Shown here: positions 63,537 through 64,000 of the stretch, piece by piece
How the letters are laid out: every line of letters starts with the position of its first letter
Numbering within the stretch: position 1 is the first letter of the stretch
Source: Pontibacter mucosus
GTDB lineage: Bacteria > Bacteroidota > Bacteroidia > Cytophagales > Hymenobacteraceae
Length of the DNA: 64,000 bases
NCBI RefSeq assembly: GCF_003054055.1
Contig: NZ_QBKI01000013.1
Location: 1 to 64,000 of the forward strand
Direction of reading: 5' to 3'
Notes under the pieces: generated by a model
What the model was told of the DNA's origin: nothing
The model's database searches: none
Seen by the model: the letters and a program-made list of their open reading frames with translations, nothing else
Program-made: the position numbers and the translations under genes

Positions 63537-63776
63537 TTATAAGTCTCCTCCACTTATGCCCATTATGCGGATAAGCTCAGCTTTATACCCTGCCTGCTCC
63601 ACTGCGTTTTCGATTACCTGTGGGTTCAGTTCTGTGCCTGACACGCTGAGTACCTTGTCTGTGCTTTCTGTATCAAGGTTCCACTTGCTTATCTTTTCTT
63701 CCTTATTCAAATAATGAGCTACCTTGGTTAGTGCTTCCTGATCCGCTACGTTTGTTCTAAACTTTAGTAATTCCAT
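63537..63776 (-). CDS. HMA-like protein without CxxC
   Basis: 79 aa from the ATG before ELLKFRTNV. Length and pattern match CopZ (KFRTNV..., STDKVLSVSG, VIENAVEQAGYKAE), but the metal loop NCGGC is replaced by VADQEA, so both cysteines are gone. The extra C-terminal RIMGISGGDL is shared with the remnant at 36789-36890. It may have a scaffolding or protein-contact role, or may be decaying. No terminator or partner is evident. Confidence 0.7.
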   Translation of the reverse strand: MELLKFRTNVADQEALTKVAHYLNKEEKISKWNLDTESTDKVLSVSGTELNPQVIENAVEQAGYKAELIRIMGISGGDL

Positions 63777-64000
63777 AGTTATTAGTGCTTTTAGTATCAA
63801 TGTATAGTGATTCCTTCCGTTTCTATCAGGCTCTTTAAAGGTGTTATTGCTGTCCAACTAAGCCTATATACAGTTAGTAGTATGAAATGTCCCTTCCCTT
63901 TTTATTTAAACAAGTTTTCAGCCCACCTACCTCTGCCGCATTGGTTTCAGTGCCTCCATGAAAGGTTATTGGGACGTCCTCATACCTCTGCCTTCGTCCT
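63777..64000. other. Right-edge stretch, no gene seen
   Basis: 224 bp upstream of the HMA-like gene. It may hold that gene's promoter. No copA-type repeat pair or open frame is visible before the window ends. Confidence 0.3.

Overview
The window looks like an accessory region, plasmid or genomic island, from a Bacteroidota bacterium. A Cytophagales/Hymenobacteraceae-type host (Pontibacter, Rufibacter or Hymenobacter relatives) fits best. The reasons are the family mix (HYC_CC_PP, DUF3347, DUF6122, an HMA-AraC regulator, Bacteroidota-style CusA/B/C proteins) and promoter -7 elements of the TAnnTTTG type. The taxon is inferred from gene content only.

Layout. 0-6.1 kb: a TerB-domain-like membrane protein cut by the window edge, a decayed ORF, a TrlF-like PHP-ATPase and a Fic protein, which reads as a conflict or stress flank. 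6.4-9.2 kb: copZ and copA (Cu+ ATPase) on the minus strand, each behind the same direct-repeat operator. 9.5-19.7 kb: a plus-strand Cu/Ag efflux operon with a HYC_CC_PP protein, CusA split into two ORFs, CusC, two CusB adaptors, a 42-aa membrane protein, a Cys-rich lipoprotein, a DUF3347 lipoprotein and a beta-propeller lipoprotein. 19.9-27.6 kb: a His-rich protein, an HMA-AraC regulator, a DUF2231 protein, an NTF2-like protein, a CopB-type ATPase and a double DUF305 protein. 27.8-29.1 kb: an IS481-type insertion sequence. 29.1-38.2 kb: a multicopper oxidase fused to a probable beta-barrel, MATE, DUF305, a Csp-like copper-storage protein, a K+ channel, DUF6122 and PepSY.

38.8-50.1 kb is different in theme. 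A minus-strand five-gene set encodes a D-lactate dehydrogenase-like enzyme, an ATP-cone/endonuclease protein, a beta-CASP nuclease, an AMP/thymidine phosphorylase and a PRPP-synthetase-like protein. A P2-type cation ATPase and glycogen debranching enzyme follow. 50.4-57.3 kb: a second, inverted copy of the split-CusA/CusC/CusB/CusB module. 57.7-61.6 kb: an alpha-glucan phosphorylase-like protein, DUF1622, an archaeal-type GAPDH and two small membrane proteins. 61.7-63.8 kb: decayed genes, including a third CusA fragment and an HMA protein that lacks its metal-binding cysteines.

How it fits together. Copper or silver appears to be handled in the cytoplasm (CopZ, CopA, Csp), across the envelope (two Cus systems, CopB) and in the periplasm/outer membrane (multicopper oxidase, DUF305 and Met/His-rich lipoproteins). 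Interleaved is a low-energy metabolism set (glycogen breakdown, a type II GAPDH, D-lactate formation, nucleotide salvage). The most unusual points are the same split of CusA in two independent modules, the identical operator geometry of copA and copZ, the oxidase/beta-barrel fusion, and a glucan phosphorylase whose PLP-lysine position is serine.
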